Shown here: piece by piece, positions 9,994 through 20,960 of the stretch
How positions within the stretch are numbered: the stretch's first letter is position 1
Layout of the letters: every line of letters begins with the position of its first letter
Assembly: GCA_027563935.2 (NCBI GenBank)
Contig: CM050453.2
Span: 12,108,001-12,172,000 of the forward strand
Source of the DNA: Costus lasius
Lineage: Eukaryota > Streptophyta > Magnoliopsida > Zingiberales > Costaceae
DNA: 64,000 nt
Direction of reading: 5' to 3'
Made by a program: the position numbers and the translations under genes
Notes under the pieces: model-generated
Seen by the model: the letters and a program-made list of their open reading frames with translations, nothing else
Databases searched by the model: none
Told to the model about the DNA's origin: nothing

Positions 9994-10990
9994 GGCAAGC
10001 ACTGGCGGATTTCTTGGCAGCCCATCCTGTTCCTGATAATTCAGTGGGTCACCCTTAGTGTATGATCTTCCTGATGAAGAAGTATTGAAGGCGAATGTTG
10101 TTGAAAAATATTATGAGCTTTATTTTGACGGGACATCTTCAATTCAGACAGCTATTAGCCCTAACTTGCCAAAAGTAAAATCAGGAATTAGTCTGGTATT
10201 TGTTACTTCGGAAAATGAAATATTGCATTATTCTGTAGCACTTACTGAACCATGTACTAATAATGAAGTTGAGTTTGAAGCTCTTATCGCTGGTTTGGAA
10301 CCTTCAATCGAAATGGGCATCGATAAATTACATGGTATGGAGGCTCACAGCTTATTATCAAACAAGTAAATGACGAATATGAAATTAGAAAAGCAAAATA
10401 ATGTAAATATTACACCAAGGCTAGAGAACTTATTGAGAAAATATCAGATGTTACCTTGTCTCGCATAAATAGAGCTTTCAATGGAAAAGCAGATGCATTG
10501 GCAAAACTTGCAAAGAAAATAGCTGACCCTTTTAGTGGGCAAATTGATGTCACTATTAAGAATAAAAAATTAATTACATTTGCAACTACAACTGCTGAGG
10601 ATGATATCGCACGTGTGGATGGCACTAAAAATCATGCTAGTGACATGGGAACAAGAAAATGACTGGAGAGAACCTTTTATAAATTATTTTAAAGGAGGAA
10701 TGCTACCAGAAAATAAAGCTCAAAGAATGCTATTGAAGAAGAGAACTTTATAATATGTATATGTGAATAATATTTTATATCGCCGCTCATATGAACGACT
10801 ATGGCTTTGATGCATTGTTGGAGAGGAAGTCATATATGTGCTATATGAAATTCATTTTGGCCTTTGTGAAGGCCATCAATCTGGACTCAAAATGTATCTC
10901 AAAATTAAGAGGTCGGGATATTACTGGCTTAGCATGTACAAGATTACATTGAATACGCAAAAGCTTACCATTTATGCCAAGTGCATGGAG
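9994..10990 (+). pseudogene. Tat-type second RNase H and integrase zinc-binding segment
   Basis: After the hAT element the Tat frame resumes. 10,058-10,369 contains YYELYFDGTSS and LTEPCTNNEVEFEALIAGLE, the archaeal-type RNase H seen between pol and integrase in Tat elements. 10,456-10,662 carries its C-terminal FNGKADALAKLAKK. From 10,660 to 10,990 come degenerate pieces of the integrase N-terminal zinc-binding region (HFGLCEGHQSG, YYW, YHLCQ). The integrase catalytic core is absent. Stops occur at 10,369, 10,663 and 10,753. Confidence 0.75.
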
Positions 10991-10999
10991 ATTTGATCC

Positions 11000-12150
11000 A
11001 AAGAGGTGGAGCAAGGCGGGAGAGAATCCGCCAGGAAGGGAGATCGACAGCTGCTTGCGTCGATCAAAAGAGGTGGAGCAAGAAGACAAGAACGAAAGAC
11101 AGAGCAAGAGAAGCGTTCATCGATGATACCATGTAGAAAGGAAAATATTGTATTTGCTCAGAAAATGAAGATTAGGGCACTGTACACTTATATGCTAACC
11201 TAATGTGGACCTAGACCCGGATCCAATCCATATTTACACTTTACATTTAACAGTAGAAGGCTAGTATTTTTGAAGATAATGATCTTCCTATTTTAAAGAA
11301 TAAAATTTTTTGTATAAACTAAGTATATAACAAATATTTTCTTCTTGGGCATAAACATTACTAAGAGTTTTTCTAGTTGACTGATAGATAACTGATACTG
11401 CATATTCTATACTATTGATAAGTGCAATCATGTTAGTCATATCAAAACATTGGGGTCACTAGGGGAAAGTGGATATGTATTTTAAGTAATGTGCCTTTCT
11501 CTTACCCTAAGAAAATTTTTATAGCCTGTGCTCATGCACTCACTACCACTTATTTTCACAGTGGTTCTGTATGAAGTGTTAGTGGTTTTAGGTTCTCTAA
11601 AATTAAAGTTCATCTTAAAATTAGGGTTTTTTCTGTTTTGAAAAGGTCAAAATAATACCCAATAGGAAGTACCCTAAGGAATTACACTCCAACAGAATGT
11701 ATCGATGTATGCAATCCTGAAGCAGAAAGGTTAATGTTTCGACTTGACTACAACAATGAAGATAAAAAAAACTATATAAAGAATTACGAAGAAAATGTCA
11801 CCAAAAGGGCCCAGTAGAGTAGCAGAAGTGAGGAGAGCAAAGGAAGTTGGCGTGAGGTGGTAGGTAGCATTGTGCAAGTAAGTCGGTGTGAGGTGAAGAC
11901 TAGCAGCCCCAGGCTACAGCCACCTAGAATTTTAGCGGCAGCTGGGGAATCAATAGTGGGCTAGGGAAAAAAATTTCGAGCTGAAAAAAAACTTGCCTGG
12001 TAAAACAGAGGCCCTAGGTTTCCAACAAGGGTTTCCCTGGTACCTAAGTTAAATTTTATTTTAGTTATTAAAAATAAACAATAGTTACAAATATAGTAAA
12101 TGGGTATAGTCTTAACGGGTTTAAACTGTTAATACTTAATCTATCTAAAT
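11000..12150. other. Unassigned debris, possible copia 5' end
   Basis: The Tat sequence breaks off near 11,000. The word agaggtggagcaag occurs twice (about 11,000 and 11,070). On the minus strand, 11,100-11,220 has a 'ctacatggtatcat' word that faintly resembles an LTR end next to an initiator-tRNA primer site. I see no coding sequence, RNA gene or clear repeat boundary in the rest. Confidence 0.3.
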
Positions 12151-12154
12151 TTTA

Positions 12155-12545
12155 CAATTATAAAAGCTACCTTACATTTATTTTAAAGTGGTGTGCTTGT
12201 AAGTTATTAAACAGACAAATAGTGGTTATATCAATCAATAGGCAGATGATAATGTTCACAATTATATTGTGGATGCGAGTAATGCATACACACTTTGGAG
12301 CAAGCTAGATGAGTAGAACGTTTCTTCTAAATTGTAGCAATTATTGCCTGAAAAGTGGAGATTGAGGATCTCCTTTATTATAAAAGCTACCTTACATTCA
12401 TTTTAAAGTGCTGTGGTTGAAAGTTATTAAACAGACAAGTGGCGGTTATATCAAACAATAGGCAGATGATAATATGCTCACAATTATGTTGTGGATGAGA
12501 GTAATGCATACACTTTGGAGCAGGCTAGATGAGTTTCATGCTCGA
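12155..12545 (+). repeat. Tandem duplication, unit about 215 bp
   Basis: 12,155-12,330 recurs at 12,370-12,545 with the same blocks (aaaagctaccttacatt, aagttattaaacagacaa, aggcagatgataat, ttggagcaagctagatgag). Both copies encode the same degenerate copia Gag segment. Confidence 0.75.
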
Positions 12546-14690
12546 AAGACAAGGGGAAATGATTTATACTTGAAAGAAAAAACTTATGAATTTGAAAGAC
12601 ATGATTATTCTTTACTTAGCACTTTGGCTAAGATGCAAGACATAATACTGAGGAAGACAATAGGTTTTCTTCTTATGCAAAATTCCTTGTAGGGAAAGAA
12701 GAGAGAGATACAAACACAAAGGCCCATGATATTGAGACAAATCTACAAGCAAGTCTAGACTAAGAAATTGAGTAGGCTTTGAAAAACTGTCCAAACCAGT
12801 GTACCGATCTAGTCTTGAACTGATGTGCTATAGTAAAATTGACTATACCTACACAACACTCATAGACATTATATCTATAATTTTGGTGATGAATGCTAAG
12901 CATGTCAACGAGGAGATAATGAGGAAGACAATATGTTTTCTTCAGAAAATTGAGACAAATCTAGAAGCGACTAGACTAAGAAAATTGAGTAGGGTTTGAA
13001 AAATTGGCTTGAACCGGTGTACCAATTTAGTCTTAGACCAATATACTACAGTGAAACTGATTATACCGACATAGTGCTACATAAAATCGAACCATCTCAA
13101 ACTGGTTTGTACGATCTTGAAATTGAATGCTACTTGTGGGATGAATTATTATGTTAAATACTGCAGAAAATTGAAGAAAGAGTGGAAATTAGTGCAAAAA
13201 AGAGATGATTATTAGTAAAAATAGATAACAAAGAAAGTCAACATAGTTTTCAAATGATTATGTTGTCCTCTATAAAGGAGATGAGATCAATCTTCCAAGT
13301 AAGAAGCTTAGCTGCAATTATTAGTGGTTATACAGTACACATCTCATCTAAAGAGGTGTTTTTCTCTTCTTACACTACTATTGATTGTTGGTGCTAGCAG
13401 AGTTTATATTGAGACAAATAATAGTACTAAGTTATTGTTGAAGAATGTAAAGCATGTTCCAAATATCATGTTAAATTTGATCTCAATTAGGAGACTTAGT
13501 GATGAAGGACATGCTATCAATGAAGGTTTTGAAAGGGCAGCGACCTACTCGCTTCTGCCGCTCAGCTTGTGTTCTGCCTGGTACTGAGCTCCTCTTTTTC
13601 TTTTTCTCCTTCCTCTTATTCATCTCCTTCCTTTCACTGCTTCCGCTCGGTTCTACTGTGATTGTGTACCGGTTTCTGTTCGAACTAGTACAAATGATTT
13701 GTTTCGCTTGGTACGGAACAATTTCTTAATCCTTGCTACCTTTAATAATGGTCAGTTGAAGTTCAAAAAGGAGCTTTAGTTATGACTAAAAGTAGAGAAA
13801 TTACTAGTCTATATTTTATGCATGCATGATATTCTACAGGTGGTTTATGCATTTATTGATGACATTGCTATAGATTTATGAATTAGGTAGCTTAGTCATA
13901 AGAGTCAAAAAGGGATAGGTAATCTAGTAAAAATAGTAACTTTCAACTAGGATGAACTCACTTCTAAAGTTTTATGTTGATTGCTTGGCATGGAAGCAAA
14001 GCAGGGTTGCATTTAGTATTTATCCACCAAATAAAGCATCTTTAATTCTGAAGTTGATGCAATCAGATTGGGATGGACTTATGAAGATAAGAATACTTTT
14101 TGATGCTAAGTATTTTGTTATCTTCATTAATGATTATTATAGGAAGGCATGAATATATACCTTAAAGACCAAATATAAGTAGTAGTGGATGCCTTTCATC
14201 ATTTTTGCATTGAAAGAGAAATATGAAGAAAATTAAAGTGCATTTGGATTGATAACAAGGTGAATGAATAGCTGGGTTCATTTGATGAGTACGGTAAAGC
14301 ATTGGGTTTAATCATCAAAGGGCTCCTATGACTTAACAATGCAATGCTTGGGAAAAGGGATAAACAAACCCCTTATGGAGAGAGAGATAGATAGATGTCT
14401 ATTATCACATATAAACTTATCTATTTCTTATTGGAATAAGACCTTCAATTACAAGGATTCATGATTAATGTATTCCCTGTGTGTTCCTTTGGAGTAAGAA
14501 GAATGTTTGGAGTAAGAAGAATGTTTGGTTATTGCATTTTTGTTCTCTAGAGAATGAGAGGCTAAAGTTTGATTCCAAGTGTCGTAGTATATTTTTTGTT
14601 GATTTTGAAAATGATTAGATTGGTTACAACCTTTATGATCTAGTCGGGAAAAAGTTGACAAGAAGTTGAGATGTTTTCATTAGAACACCA
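12230..14690 (+). pseudogene. Degenerate Ty1/copia gag-pol
   Basis: Scattered copia blocks occur in order: a Gag piece ending TLWSKLDE (about 12,285 and again 12,520), a protease/pre-integrase segment with VKHVPNIMLNLISIRRLSDEGH (13,445-13,510), integrase with SDWDGLMKIR and YFVIFINDYYRKA (14,065-14,150), and the post-integrase segment around IGYNLYDLVGKKLTRS (14,610-14,665). No reverse transcriptase is visible. Frames shift repeatedly and stops are common. 13,535-13,735 is a pyrimidine-rich insert with no recognisable content. 14,487-14,525 holds a 17-bp direct duplication. Confidence 0.7.
12728..13075 (+). repeat. Second tandem duplication, unit about 220 bp
   Basis: 12,728-12,855 recurs at 12,948-13,073 (gagacaaatct, gactaagaaa, gtgtaccgatctagtctt and their variants). 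The spacing is close to that of the preceding duplication, so a single multi-copy expansion of the region is likely. Confidence 0.65.
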
Positions 14691-15624
14691 AATAACTAAA
14701 GATTTTGACAAGCTAACAGATGATTTGGACTTAGCCCATATACTCGTATAATCAAGTCACAATATTGGTGATGTCCAAGATGGTATAGAGACACGGGTGT
14801 GTTGGATGCACGTTCGTTCTCGGAAGTTATTAGGACATGAGTTTACAAAGAGAGCAGGAAATTGTGTAATTTTGAATGTTATTAGGAAATGGATTTTTAA
14901 CATAAAAAATGGAGTGAGAGAGAACAGTTGCACACCCCTAAAAGTTACCACAATGCTCTTGGACGTTTGTGGAAGTTATTAGAACAGCAGAAAAATATAG
15001 AAATTGATCCGGAGATACTTCAATTAAAAGCAGACAAAAGGCAAAACACAAAAGAAAAAACCTGAAGGGAGTCAGAAAGGTAGAGCAAAATTGGGAGAGG
15101 CAAAGCAAAGAGAGTAAAGAGAAGAATAGTGAATGAGAGAAAACGAGAAGAGGAAATAGAAGAACAAATATGTAAGAGATGGATATCCTTTCATTTATGC
15201 GTTTTCATATAAGAAAAATAGTTCATTGTCTATCTGAGAAATATTTGAAGATGAATAAACTCCAAGATAAATTAAAATTCAAAGTCCAAAAATTTATCTG
15301 ACATTGAGAGTTTTCTTGAAAACTCTCTTTATAGCACCAGAATAACTTCCTAAGATCTCCCCATGGTGGCCTGAGGTGATAAGGGAAATTTTCTTTTACC
15401 ACAGGAGATGGAGAAATATAAGATGCGATCCTCACAAAGAGCAAAGTTAAAGGGATAAAAGGAGGGAAGCCTTCTTTGTTGTTTGAGGAAAAAAAAAAAA
15501 AGAATGCATAAGCACATAGAATGGTTGAATTCGCAAGGAGCAATGCATATCAACGAAAAGCTTGCAAGTTACCTATAAGGATTATGGTGGAAGGTTTTTG
15601 AAACTTGTCGTAATTTTTATGCAG
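14690..15624. other. Non-coding stretch before the 14-3-3 exon
   Basis: Purine-rich, AT-rich sequence. No recognisable domain, RNA gene or repeat. The last part is probably intron of the 14-3-3 copy, because a splice acceptor (tttatgcag) ends at 15,624. The first 14-3-3 exon is not seen here. Confidence 0.5.
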
Positions 15625-15870
15625 ATAGTTGATACAACGAAGAAAGTTGCTAAGTTCGACCTAGACCTCACTAGTGAAGAGAGAAATCTCCTTTCGGCGG
15701 GTTACAAGAATGGAGCAATGTGTCATTCATATAATGAAAAGAAGAGTCAAAGGGAAATGAGCAGAATGTTAAATTAATCAATGGTTATTGCCAGAAGGTA
15801 GAAGCAGAACTCAGCAAGACGTGTGATGATATCTTGGCCATAATCAATCAGCATCTAATCTCACTCTCAG
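15625..15870 (+). pseudogene. 14-3-3 protein pseudogene, left exon
   Basis: After the acceptor ag at 15,623-15,624 the sequence encodes the 14-3-3 segment IVDTTKKVAKFDLDLTSEER, then NLLSAGYKNG. The following helix residues (the GARRASW region, part of the phosphopeptide groove) are deleted. The frame then shifts, and [19 protein letters not shown] follows at 15,783-15,845. The exon ends at CTCAG followed by GT, a good donor. 14-3-3 proteins are dimeric phosphoserine/threonine-binding adaptors; this copy cannot make one. A gag-only LTR element is inserted exactly at the exon-intron border. Confidence 0.88.
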
Positions 15871-15872
15871 GT

Positions 15873-16106
15873 TGATAAGACTCAAGAAATGAGTCCTCCC
15901 TCAAGCCACCACAGCTGGTGATGGGTTCCTCTCTAAAGAGACACACAAAAGATAAAACCCTAGCTACCCCTCTTCTTCCCTCACTCCCCTTATAAATACC
16001 TCTCAGCCTCTCCCCTAGGTTTGGGCTAAGGCTCATACATTATTCCACTCCTACTAAAGTTAACTAAGCTGGTTGGGTTGAGGTTGTGGCGACCCAGTCC
16101 ATAATA
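15873..16106 (-). repeat. LTR of the gag-only element (3' LTR)
   Basis: 234 bp, nearly identical to 37,847-38,080. On the plus strand it begins TGATAAGACTC. Its other terminus reads ccataata where the right LTR has tctgtaaca, so the terminal TG of the minus-strand start is mutated here. Confidence 0.88.
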
Positions 16107-16162
16107 GGTGCCCCCTCCTTCAAAGAAGTCTTGTCCTCAAGACTTGTATCAAAGACTATCAG

Positions 16163-17669
16163 TCATCCTGGATCATCTCTAGGAGGAGCCTTTATGTGTT
16201 TGTCCTTCGTCATCAGATTGGTGTCCCCTATCGCTCTTCTCTCCTCAGCAAGGTCCCAGTCCTCGTCTTCTGCCAATATCATGAGTCTCAAATTCTTGTT
16301 GGCGCAGCGATGCATCAGATGGTAGGGCTGATCACACCTAAAACATAAGTCATTTTCTTGTTTACTCTTGAAATCTTGGTAAGAAAGATATTTATCTCTC
16401 CGGTTTTTATTGGGTGCATGACTTTCTTCTGAAGCTTTCTGACTGATCTCCTCGCTAATCGGTGGTTGAGGTTGGCTGCCCACGACAACACTGGCCTTGG
16501 GCGAAGCAGTGCTCCCAAACTTGTCTTCCACCTTAGTCTTAGCTCCCCTTGAATAAATCCACTTTGTCCTTGTAGGCATCGGTTGGGGACGAATATCTGG
16601 TGTGTGCACTGAAATCCGCATCCTTCCTTCTGTTTCCTTGGGTGGGCCTACTAATACTTTCCTTGCTAATTAGAACACCTTCAAAGTTTCTCGCTAATTG
16701 TATCGCCTTCCTCACCGTGGGTGGGTCAAAAGTGCGCACCCACCTCCTAATCTCCTCTTGCAGTCCACTAAGAAAGTAGCCCAAATACTGTGATGGGGGC
16801 AGTCTAGGGAGTCTAGCCACAAATCCTTCGAAAGTTTCCACAAATTCATCTACCGACTTATTGCCTTGTTCCAATGATGCCAACATTTCATAAGGATTCG
16901 CTGCACTACTCTCGCTGAACCGCTCCATCAATTCGTCCTTCAAGACTTCCCACGTAATATTCGGTTCCATTCTCCTTATCCAACTAAACCAATGCACTGC
17001 CGCTCCTTCCATACTGACAAAGGCTAAGGGGATTCGGTGATGGATAGGGGTCCCCTGAATGTTGAAATATTGCTCCGCCCTAAGTATCCAACTCAAGGGG
17101 TTTGATCCATCAAACCGGGCAACTCGACATGCCGGCACCAAGACCTTTGCTCACCCCCCTGTGAGTCCCCAGTCACCCATAGCCTCCACCTCCTCTTCGA
17201 CCCCACCTGCGCGTTCAGTCTCTCCAGGGTAGACAAACGGTGGGTGAGCTTGGCGGTGAAATCCGCCCCCCTGCAATCCACTGCGAACAGCCGCCATCCT
17301 TCGGAACCCAGCCGCCGCCCTCTGGTCCTGATTCGGTAGCCATCCGTCACCCATAGGACTACGAGCGGCTTCATCGTGCCAGCCGCCTTCGTGTCCTTCC
17401 TCTTCCCCCTGTTCCGCTGCTCCGCCAGGTCTTCGTGAGCTCGGCGAGGGATCGCCGCCATCCCCAGCTTGCTTCCCTTTCAGCAAAGAAGCGAGCATCC
17501 CCTACAGCTCGTCAACACCCTCCTTGATGTGTCGCTGCTCTTCCTCGATCAGTTGCATGCACTCCGCGTCGAACTCATCCTTTGACCGACACCGCTCCTC
17601 ACTCGAGAGGAGCTCACCCACTACCTTCTCGAGGGCTTTGAATCGTGTGTCAGAGCGTGTCGATGCCAT
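16163..17669 (-). pseudogene. Gag of the gag-only element
   Basis: The likely start ATG is at 17,669 (MASTRSDTRFKALEKVV...). One frame runs on through stops at 17,504-17,502 and 17,153-17,151 into the retrotransposon gag core (VARFDGSNPLSWILRAEQYF, VHWFSWIRR, LKDELMERF, 17,141-16,539). A frameshift near 16,600 leads to the C-terminal part (16,621-16,163), which has a CCHC zinc knuckle C-x2-C-x4-H-x4-C (CFRCDQPYHLMHRC). The frame stops shortly before the 3' LTR, leaving no room for pol. The protein would form the capsid and bind RNA. Two stops and one frameshift make this copy dead. Confidence 0.85.
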
Positions 17670-17723
17670 GGCGTCGATTCCGGCAGCTTGTAGAGGTCCG
17701 GCAGCAAAGAGAAATCCGGCAGC

Positions 17724-19297
17724 TGACACCATGCATTTTAGTAGTGATTTTTACTATTATTCTATGATGAATTTAGGCCTATTTTAATGATTTCACACTC
17801 CTTTAAGACTTAATTAGTTAAAAACTTCAGAATCTTCACTTTTCGTCTGTCTTATTGAATTTCAGGTAAAATCACCCAATTTTGATGTCTTTTTGAAGAA
17901 TCTAAAAGTATGGGGTGATTCCTTATGAGAAGACAAAGCTGCCCGTAAAATTTGGGCTCAATCGGAGCCTTCTATGGACTTCACGGCCACGGGGTTCACC
18001 CGTGATCTTGCCGAAGGAAGGATTTCAGTGTGCGCGTCACTGCCTGGTGAACCCGACGGGGTTCACCGATGATGTCAAAGTTTTTGAAAGCTGCCGCACA
18101 CTTCACTGGTGAACCCCATGGGGTTCACCTGTGATCTCATCTGGAGATATCTGCACAGAACTACGTCGAGGCTTTCACCGGTAGGTGAACCCCACAGGGT
18201 TCACATGTGATTATTTCGTAACAAAACAGCTCCGAGCACTTCACCACCTGGTGAACCCCGCGTGGTTCACCCGTGAAGCGGACGGATCAACTCAACACCC
18301 TCTCGGTTTTCCCTCGATTTTGAACCCGATTTAAGTCCAAATTTAGCAAGTGAGGACTTTTTGGAAAGCTAACTCGAAGACGAAAAAAATGGATATAAAA
18401 GCCCCAAATTTCGTGACCTAAAGAGGAGGCAATCGAGCGACGAAGTGGCTAGGGCAGAAGAACACGGCGATTCGGCGACTTCGAGCGGATTTTTGAAGAA
18501 TTGATCATCGGAACCTTGCAATCCTGGGTTATTTTGTTCGGTTTATCTTCTCCTCCCTCCTAGAAACCTTTTCCTGTAATTTTCCTATGTTTACAGAGAG
18601 GATTTTTAGCGATTCAACGATGGTTGTTGCGTAAACTTTGTATCGGGGCTAGGTTGAAGCCCTCTGACGATTTCTGTTTGCAACTCTTGTTTTAATCTTG
18701 TTATTTGGATCATATTCTGAGCATATTTCACTAGATATATTTATTTCTTGATCTTTACTTTGGCCAAGTATCGTCATGTCATAGTTGTTACGGTCCATAA
18801 CGAAAGTTCGATCGTAACGACCGAACTTCTATGTGAATCTTGTGAAGACGCGACGCGAAAGTGCGTGTTCTTTGCTCGAGGGTTCATAATCTACCACGGA
18901 ACCCAGTGGGTTTGTTTAGAACGGTCCACCGCGAAAGTAGGAGACGTTCTAGGCAAATACCGGGGTGTACACTAAAAGAGGGCACCTTGTACCATAGGGT
19001 AGATTCCTTATGCATATCTGTAAATCCAAGTAATTAACATTTATTTCTAGCGCAAGTGAAATCGTCAGAGTGGTGGAAACCTTTGCCCTGATATTCTCTC
19101 TCATATATTTTCCCTGTCGTAGTTGTTTGATTTCTTGTTTACTGTTCTGCTTAATTTTAGTTTTCAAGCTCTAAAAAACCACGATTTGATTAGCTTAGAT
19201 TCCAAGAATTAGATTTTCTAGTACTCAGCTTGTTCCCTGTGGGAGACGATATCTTTTATATTACTGCGACATTTCCGTGCACTTGCGGACAGTGTCA
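17724..19297 (+). repeat. Athila 5' LTR
   Basis: 1,574 bp, closely matching 35,558-37,135. It contains an array of palindromic words (17,980-18,271) and 'gatataaaagcc' near 18,391, a likely TATA box for the element. Ends are TGACACC... and ...GTGTCA. The high similarity of the two LTRs suggests a fairly recent insertion. Confidence 0.92.
17980..18271. repeat. Array of spaced palindromes in the Athila 5' LTR
   Basis: Four 22-bp near-perfect palindromes with the form GGTGAACCC-N4-GGGTTCACC start at 18,046, 18,108, 18,184 and 18,250. A half unit (ggggttcacccgtga) lies at 17,991. The spacing is 62-76 bp. The sequence between units differs, so this is not a simple tandem repeat. The same array is in the 3' LTR (35,880-36,109). 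Confidence 0.85.
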
Positions 19298-19303
19298 AGT
19301 TTT

Positions 19304-19321
19304 TGGCGCCGTTGCCGGGGA
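19304..19321 (+). promoter_or_regulatory. Athila primer binding site, tRNA-Asp
   Basis: TGGCGCCGTTGCCGGGGA is complementary to the 3' end of plant tRNA-Asp, including the CCA tail. It starts 7 bases after the 5' LTR. It primes minus-strand cDNA synthesis. Confidence 0.9.
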
Positions 19322-19463
19322 ACAACGGTTGATATTAATATACTTCTAAGGATTGTGAGATTAAGCTTTAGTTAGTTTTTCCTTTCTTTCTTTATTTTAC
19401 TTCATATTGCTTTTTGTTTGTTTCGACTGCTTTGAACTTCTTAATTAGATCTGATAAATTTTT

Positions 19464-20960
19464 ATGCAAAGAAGTTCCAGGGCAGGACGACTATTCGAAA
19501 TCGACCTTGAGATAGAACGGACCTTCAGACAAAGAAGGAAGCTTGCGCAAATCCAGAAAATGGGAGGTCAAGAACAGTTGGAACATCTTCACAACAACAT
19601 GGAAAACGAACCAGCATCTCAACCCGTGGACAACAACCATGCCAGAACACTGCGAGACTATGCAGCACCTTTTACACATGGGTTTCAATTAGGAATAGTT
19701 AGGCCTAATGTCGAGGCCAATAATTTTGAAATTAAACCTACATTACTTTCCATGATACAACAGAATCAATTCGGTGGTTCTCCTTTTGACGACCCAAATA
19801 TGCACTTATCTATATTTTTGGAATATTGCGATATGCTTAAGATTAATGGAGCTACTTCTGATGCTATCAGGTTACGTTTGTTTCCCTTCTCTCTGCGGGA
19901 TAGAGCAAGGGCATGGCTCCACACGATCCCCCCAGCTTCAATACGGACATGGGATGAACTGTCTCAAGCTTTCCTCTCGAAGTATTTCCCTCCTTCGAAG
20001 ACGATCCACCTCAAAAACCAGCTAACGAGCTTCATGCAGAAGGATGAAGAGTCTTTGTATGAAGCCTGGGAAAGATTTAAAGAGTTTCAAAAACTGTGTC
20101 CCCATCATGAGATCGAGACTTGGGTCCTAGTACACACGTTCTACATGGGATTACAATACAATACTAGACTCACAGTCGATGCAGCTGCTGGAGGATCGGG
20201 ACTGATGAGCAAAGTACCTGAAGATACAATAAGCCTCCTGGAAGACATGACACTGAACTACCATCAATAGAATCTAGAGCGAGATACACTTCCAAGAAAA
20301 TTAGGTAAATTCGATCTTGATTCATTAACTGCTTTGACTGCGAAGGTAGACAATTTGACTCAGAAATTTGATTCATGGTCTGTTAATTCTTTGGGCACTA
20401 ATTCAGTATTTTGTGAGCTTTGTGGCGTTGCAGGTCATGCAGGTGCTGAATGCCAAGTGAGAGATGGATTAGTGGTCCAAAGTCAGCCTTAACACCTTAA
20501 TGCAGTTGGAAACCTCATGAACAACCCCTATTCCAACTACTACAACCTTGGCTGGCGCAACCACCCGAACTTTTCCTACCGTACCACGCAGCCACTTCAA
20601 CCAGGGCAAGCGCCACCACAAGCACAACCTCAACAAGGGAACTTCAGGCCGCCACAACAAGAAAATTATAGGCAGCCACCTGGGTTCCAACAGAGAAATT
20701 ACAACCCTCCCCCTCAACAAGCGAATTACAATCCTTCGCAAAGACCGGCCCAAGACTCTCAGCTGAGTAAGCAATTAGAAGGGCTAACTGACATGATGAA
20801 ATTAATGATGACCAGGATGGATTCCTTGGAGACGCACAACAAGATGTTGGAAAGCCAGCTTGCGCAACAGGCCAGCTCGTCAGCACGAGCGCCAGAGAAG
20901 CTTCCATCACAGCCAGAAGTTAACCCGAGGGAGCAGTGCAATGCAATATCTACTCAGAGC
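19464..20960 (+). pseudogene. Athila gag
   Basis: ATG at 19,464 opens a 268-residue frame with the Athila Gag core: LRDYAAPFTHGF near residue 63, VEANNFEIKP near 82, IRLRLFPFSLRDRARAWLH near 137, and LYEAWERFKEFQKLCPHH. It ends in a premature TAG at 20,268. The same frame continues to a CCHC knuckle C-x2-C-x4-H-x4-C (CELCGVAGHAGAEC, about 20,411-20,454) and a second stop at 20,490. The long pol frame then starts near 20,517 with a Pro/Gln-rich Gag tail. The product would form virus-like particles and package RNA; two stops disable it. Confidence 0.88.

Larger units (their letters stand above)
1556..11000 (+). mobile_element. Decayed Tat-lineage Ty3/gypsy retrotransposon
   Basis: Domains follow in the order gag, zinc-knuckle-like segment, protease, reverse transcriptase, RNase H, a second RNase H of the archaeal type, and the integrase zinc-binding segment. 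The second RNase H between RNase H and integrase is the known mark of the plant Tat lineage. Every domain has stops or frameshifts. I find no LTRs, PBS or PPT. The frame is interrupted by a MITE (4,384-4,784), a solo LTR (6,651-7,472) and a hAT element (8,279-9,985), and it stops abruptly near 11,000, before the integrase catalytic core. Lineage assignment rests on domain order and residue patterns, not on a tree. Confidence 0.8.

Noticed and set aside
9748..10065. Overlapping open frames at the right end of the hAT element
   Set aside because: Same GC-rich repeat artefact; they run across the element border.
11100..11220. Copia LTR end plus primer site on the minus strand
   Set aside because: The primer match is too weak and no partner LTR exists; left as unassigned debris.
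17980..18271. Regularly spaced palindromes that could suggest a CRISPR array
   Set aside because: They lie within a plant LTR, exist in both LTRs, have irregular spacing and no cas genes; CRISPR is not expected in plant nuclear DNA.
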